A stretch of 64,000 nucleotides of DNA from contig CAXXXS010000001.1 of assembly GCA_963665085.2 (NCBI GenBank), forward strand, positions 806,001 to 870,000. Reading direction: 5' to 3'. Below, one piece after another: positions 59,401 to 64,000 of the stretch. The position numbers and the translations under genes are program-made. This DNA is from G963665085 sp963665085. Its GTDB lineage: Bacteria > Bacteroidota > Bacteroidia > Bacteroidales > JAAAOM01. The number at the start of each line of letters is the position of its first letter. The stretch's first letter is position 1. A model generated the notes under the pieces. That model saw only the letters and a program-made list of their open reading frames with translations, did not search any database and was not told where the DNA came from.

Positions 59401-62400
59401 GAAAAGAAAATGAAGGCAAGAAGGCTATTATAAAAGACATTGTTGATGAAAATTTTAAAGGCTCAGAAGTAAAATCGTTTACAAAGGATAGAAATTTTAT
59501 TTCTTCAACAACAGGACTTTGTTGGCGTGTAAGCAAAGCAGAAGGTTCCGTGACAATGAATAAAATTACAGAACAATATGGAAAACTTACTGTAAACTCA
59601 CAAGAAGGCTCTCCCTGTTTTATTTATGCCCGTTTCGATGAGGGAGATACTCCTTTCATAATACAAGGTGTGAATGATAATGAAATTAGTTTTAGCTACC
59701 AGAATCTATCAATTGACCATAAATACGAAATTCTTGTTAAAGACAGACCAGTCCCAGACATTCATCTCATCGTTTGTGACAAATCAGGAAAATGGTATAT
59801 TTCAGACCAAACTGTATCTATTGACCTAAAACAAAAAAGAGAGAATTTATCATTTGTTATCAAAAATCTTAGCTGGAAGCAAGTAAAAGAGAATGAAAAA
59901 GAACTCTCTCTCTTAGAAAAAATTGGAAGCCCTGATTTATCAGAACTACATGGAGCAGGATTAGCTTTTACAGGAGATGAAACTCGTTCAGATATTTTTG
60001 CCATAACTACTTTTACCCTTAGAGGAGAAAGTCTCCCTGCTGCAAAAATCCCTTTAAATGGAGGCATACATAAATTATTGGAAGGTTTAAACCAGGCGGA
60101 TTTTTCTTTTTGGCGGGAAGGTTCATGCACTAAAATATTAGACTTACCTGTTGAACAGAGTAATTTTCGTACCATTTTGCTGGGAAATAAAGATGGTGAC
60201 GGAGCTGCACTTTATGAAAAATTTGTTGGGAAAGGGATTATGCTTCATTCTGGATTAAATATAACATCACAACTCTTATCAGAACCACTATCTACTTATA
60301 TGCTAGTATCCATGCTCCGGTACTTGATGGACTATCAACCGGGAGTATCTCCTTCAAAATGCGGAATCTTGGCAGAAAATATAGTGGCGAATATTTATCT
60401 TCAGAATACCGGTCTAGTCGCGGACAAACTGGATGAAAATAATATCCCCGATTTGTCTGGGTACCGAACTTTGATTGTGGATGGTGGCAGCCTGCACATT
60501 GCAACCCTGTTGAATAGTAAATCGAATGTGGCAAAAATCCGCAGTTTTGTGGAAAACGGGGGCAAAATCATGTTAACAGCAATGAATGACACGACAATAG
60601 AAGTTTATCGTCAGATAACAGGAAAAAACATCCGGTTAACTGCTCCTTACTTAAAAGAAAGGAAACATTGCGTAAAAGCTGCTATTTGCTGGACGCTAAA
60701 GGATAGTCCTAAGAATCCTGTTGAATATCATGAAAAAATAATGATCCCTCAACCATTTGAATGGAACTATGATCCTCTGATATCAGGAATGGCAAATAAA
60801 GATCTGTACTGGGACAATAAACAAATGTTTTATAAAGGGATTGAATTAGAAGGAATGGATCCAGTAGTTGCTTCACCCAATTATAATATTCTAATTAGTA
60901 ACTGGCAAATTGATTGGGAATCATTCGGGACCAAATACGGAAATGAATATACTAATCAGGCAAAAGACATAAGAAGAGCGCTTTGGTTTATAAATCGTGA
61001 TCCAGTAGTATTTAAATTGAGCGAAGGGAAAGGTTTCTACTTGTTCAATCAATTACAATTTGAGCCAGATAATAAAAAAGCAGCCAAAGTTACAAGTCAA
61101 TTATTAACCAACTTGGGTTGTTCTATTGGAGGAAATAATTCTTTACCAAGCATAAACACAACTTTCCAATTTAAATCACAGGCAGAGCAATTAGACCGAT
61201 TTAAAAAGAGCACCAATTTATTATCTCCAGTTAAAAGAAATATTTATGGAGGTATGCCGGAAGAACCCTTGAGATCATTTATATTTTCAGACAAGAAAAA
61301 AATAGACAAAATAAAGGTTACTCCAAGAGTACTTATTTTAGGTGATGGCCTTATCAACCAAATGGCTCCTGTAATAAAAAATCGAATGGGCAATGATTAT
61401 GAAGTTATATGGAATACCGAAAAACTGGGAACCTCAGATATGATGCTGAATAATCTTGAACAATATCTTCCTGAAAAAGAAGACTGGGATATTATTCTTG
61501 TGTCTGTTGGAAATGCAGAGACAGAAGAGTATTCACAAGGGCAAACAATCCCTATAAATAAATACCAAGAAAATGTAATGAAAATAGTTGAGCGGCTCAA
61601 AAAAACAAATGCAAAGTTATATTTGGCAACACTACCTCCATTCCCTGATACTAAAAATTCAAATAACCTAATTATGCTACAATCAAGCTTAAATGAAAAA
61701 GCCAAAGAAATAGCAGCAAAGAATAATGTTTACACTTATGACTTAGATAATTATATACATCGTAAATATCCTCAATTTATACAATCAGGCACTAAGGTCT
61801 ACTCCAAAGAAATGCTAAATATTTTAGGCATCCAATTGGGCGAAGCATTAATCAGTTTTGGTGCACAAGTACAATAACATTACTTAAAAAAGTTAGAAAA
61901 ATGAATTCAATAGGCAAAATAAAACTTTTTATAGAATCATTATACAGCATATAAAAACTTAGATGAACTTGAATTATGAAAAACAATAAAAATCAAAAAA
62001 GTAAGGTGTATCCAGTTTTTCTTTCATTTATCGTTATGGGATTTGTTGATATCATTGGTATTGCAACAGGATATATCAAACTGGATTTTGAATTATCAAA
62101 TTTCACTGTTCAATTTTTACCAATGATGGTCTTATTGTGGTTTTTTATCCTTTCAGTACCAGTAGGAATTTTACAGGATAAATATGGAAAACGTAATATG
62201 TTAAATATTGGGATGATGATGCAGGCAATTGGATTAAGCTTGTCATTTATCCATTATTCATTTGAAATGGTATTCGCGTCGTTTATTCTACTTGGCATAG
62301 GAAATACTGTAATTCAGGTTTCTGCAAATCCTCTTTTACAGGATGTTTCCCCTTCTGAAAAATTTGCCAGTTACCTGAGTATTTCCCAGTTTTTAAAAGC

Positions 62401-64000
62401 TATAATTTCATTCTCCGGCCCGTTAATTGTAACATTCCTAGCCATAACTTATGGTGATTGGCAGTTGATTTTTGCAGTTTATGGGACGACCTCGATACTA
62501 GCAGCTATTTGGCTTGGAGTAACTCCTATCCAGGAATCAAAACCTGAACGTAAACCGGCAACTTTTGCTTCCTGTTTTGGTTTATTAAGAAGTCGTTTTG
62601 TAGCTTTTATGAGCCTGTCTATTTTTTTAATAGTAGGTACTGAAGTAGCTATAAATACAAATATTACCAACATTCTTATAGACAGGTTCGAAATCTCAAT
62701 GGAAACGGCAGCCTTAGGGATTAGCCTCTTTTTTGCCGGAGAAACGGTTGCCCGTTTGGCAGGAGCTATAATTCTAAACTGGATAAAACCACGGTTATTT
62801 CTTCTACTTACCACACTGATTTCACTTTCAGGTATTTCTGGAATATTTCTGGCTTCGGTTGATATTGTTGCATTTGTTTCGATATTTATTACCGGCTTGG
62901 GCATAGGGAATATGTTCCCGTTAATTTTTTCATTCGCATTAAATAAAATGCCCGACCGGGCAAACGAAATCTCAGGATTATTGATCATGGCCGTTTCAGG
63001 CGGAGCTTTTATTCCTCTATTAACAGGATTTATTAGTACTACCTTGGGGGCAATTTCAAGCATCTTGGTAATTGGATTCTGTATGCTTTATATTCTATGG
63101 GTTTCTCTGTATATAAGAAACAAAACCGATTAATATATTATGTTATTGAAACAACCTTTAAAGTAATTAAAAATGGAAAAAAAAATTAGTGAATATTATT
63201 TAGGTCTTGATATTGGAGGAACCAAGTGCGCAATAGTAATTGGAGATAAAAATTTTCAGATTCACCGGAAAGTAAAATTTGAAACACGAACGAAAAGAGG
63301 TTACGAAGCTATATTAAATAAATTTCATCAGTATATTGAAGAATTATTTTTAGAATTTCCAAAGGAAAACCTAAAAGGAATAGGAATCAGTTGTGGAGGT
63401 CCCCTTGATTCAAAAAAAGGAGTGATTTATTCACCACCTAATCTCCCCGGATGGGATAATATCCCAATAGTAAAAATTTTTAGAGAAAAATACGGAGTCC
63501 CAGCAGCCATACAAAACGATGCAAATGCCTGTGCTTTGGCAGAATGGCTTATGGGAGCAGGAAAAGGAACTGATAATATGATATTTCTGACATTTGGGAC
63601 AGGAATGGGATCTGGGTTAATAATTAACGGACGGCTTTATGCAGGAACCAATGATTTGGGTGGCGAGGTTGGACATATCAGGCTGTCCAAAGATGGTCCG
63701 ATTGGATTTGGCAAAGCGGGTTCATTCGAAGGTTTCTGCAGTGGAGGTGGAATTGCCCAATTGGCCAAATCTGTCATTTCTAAAAAATTAGAAAGCAACG
63801 AGTTTGTTGGATTTTGTCCTACTATTGAAATGATTACGGAATTGACGGCAAAAGATGTTGCTTTAGCTGCCCGAAAGGGAGATGCTACTGCTGCAGAAAT
63901 CATTAAAATTTCTGCGGAATATCTAGGTCAGGGACTTGCAATTCTAATTGATGTTATTAATCCACAATGTATTGTAATAGGAAGCATTTATGCACGTAAT

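Overview
The window looks like a chromosome segment of a low-GC member of the Bacteroidota, probably a marine or anaerobic Marinilabiliales/Prolixibacteraceae-type organism. The evidence is a complete SusC/SusD polysaccharide utilisation locus with a sigma/FecR pair, Bacteroidota-type TAnnTTTG promoter boxes, a Bacteroidota-style fused cytochrome c maturation protein, and many SPII-lipoprotein hydrolases. This placement rests on gene content only; there is no rRNA gene in the window.

Region 1 (1-15.2 kb) is the most interesting part. After the end of a multi-domain universal stress protein there is an FNR-like regulator. It carries four cysteines at FNR positions and is divergent from a long operon. 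That operon encodes a complete complex-I-related membrane machine in the gene order of archaeal Mbx/MBS (sulfane sulfur reductase): MrpE, MrpF, MrpG, MbhD-like, MbhE/MnhB-like, MrpC, two antiporter subunits fused into one 1040-residue protein, NuoH-like, NuoB-like, NuoC-like and NuoD-like subunits. The last subunit is a NuoI-type ferredoxin fused to a GltD/NfnB-type FAD-NAD(P)H oxidoreductase. The NuoD-like subunit has C-x-P-E at both places where [NiFe] hydrogenases have CxxC. The NuoB-like subunit keeps only three of the usual four cluster cysteines. I read it as a pyridine-nucleotide-linked, ion-pumping Mbx/MBS-like complex, neither a hydrogenase nor a normal complex I. A dihydroorotate-dehydrogenase-like flavoprotein without the catalytic cysteine follows. 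Two kinds of small inverted-repeat elements have entered this operon, one of them carrying a four-helix-bundle gene.

Region 2 (15.6-38.3 kb) is mostly housekeeping and miscellaneous: a CotH lipoprotein, a GH36-like alpha-galactosidase, an IS4-type transposase remnant, cysE-cysK, a MATE exporter, a Gfo/Idh oxidoreductase, a ResB-CcsA fusion, a DUF3857 protein, an intact IS200-type element, lepA, an unknown TPR-like protein, two ROK proteins, a tandem universal stress protein and an RlpA/SPOR protein.

Region 3 (38.7-64 kb) is a polysaccharide utilisation locus. An ECF sigma factor and FecR anti-sigma factor precede SusC (with an STN signalling domain) and SusD. Then come a GH106 alpha-L-rhamnosidase-like enzyme, a GH29 alpha-L-fucosidase, a SASA/CE6 acetylesterase, two formylglycine sulfatases, a GH92 alpha-mannosidase, a GH2 enzyme with a degenerate SGNH tail, a FucP-like sugar permease and a ROK kinase cut by the window edge. 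Together these suggest uptake and breakdown of a sulfated, acetylated glycan containing deoxysugars and mannose; the exact substrate cannot be read from the sequence.
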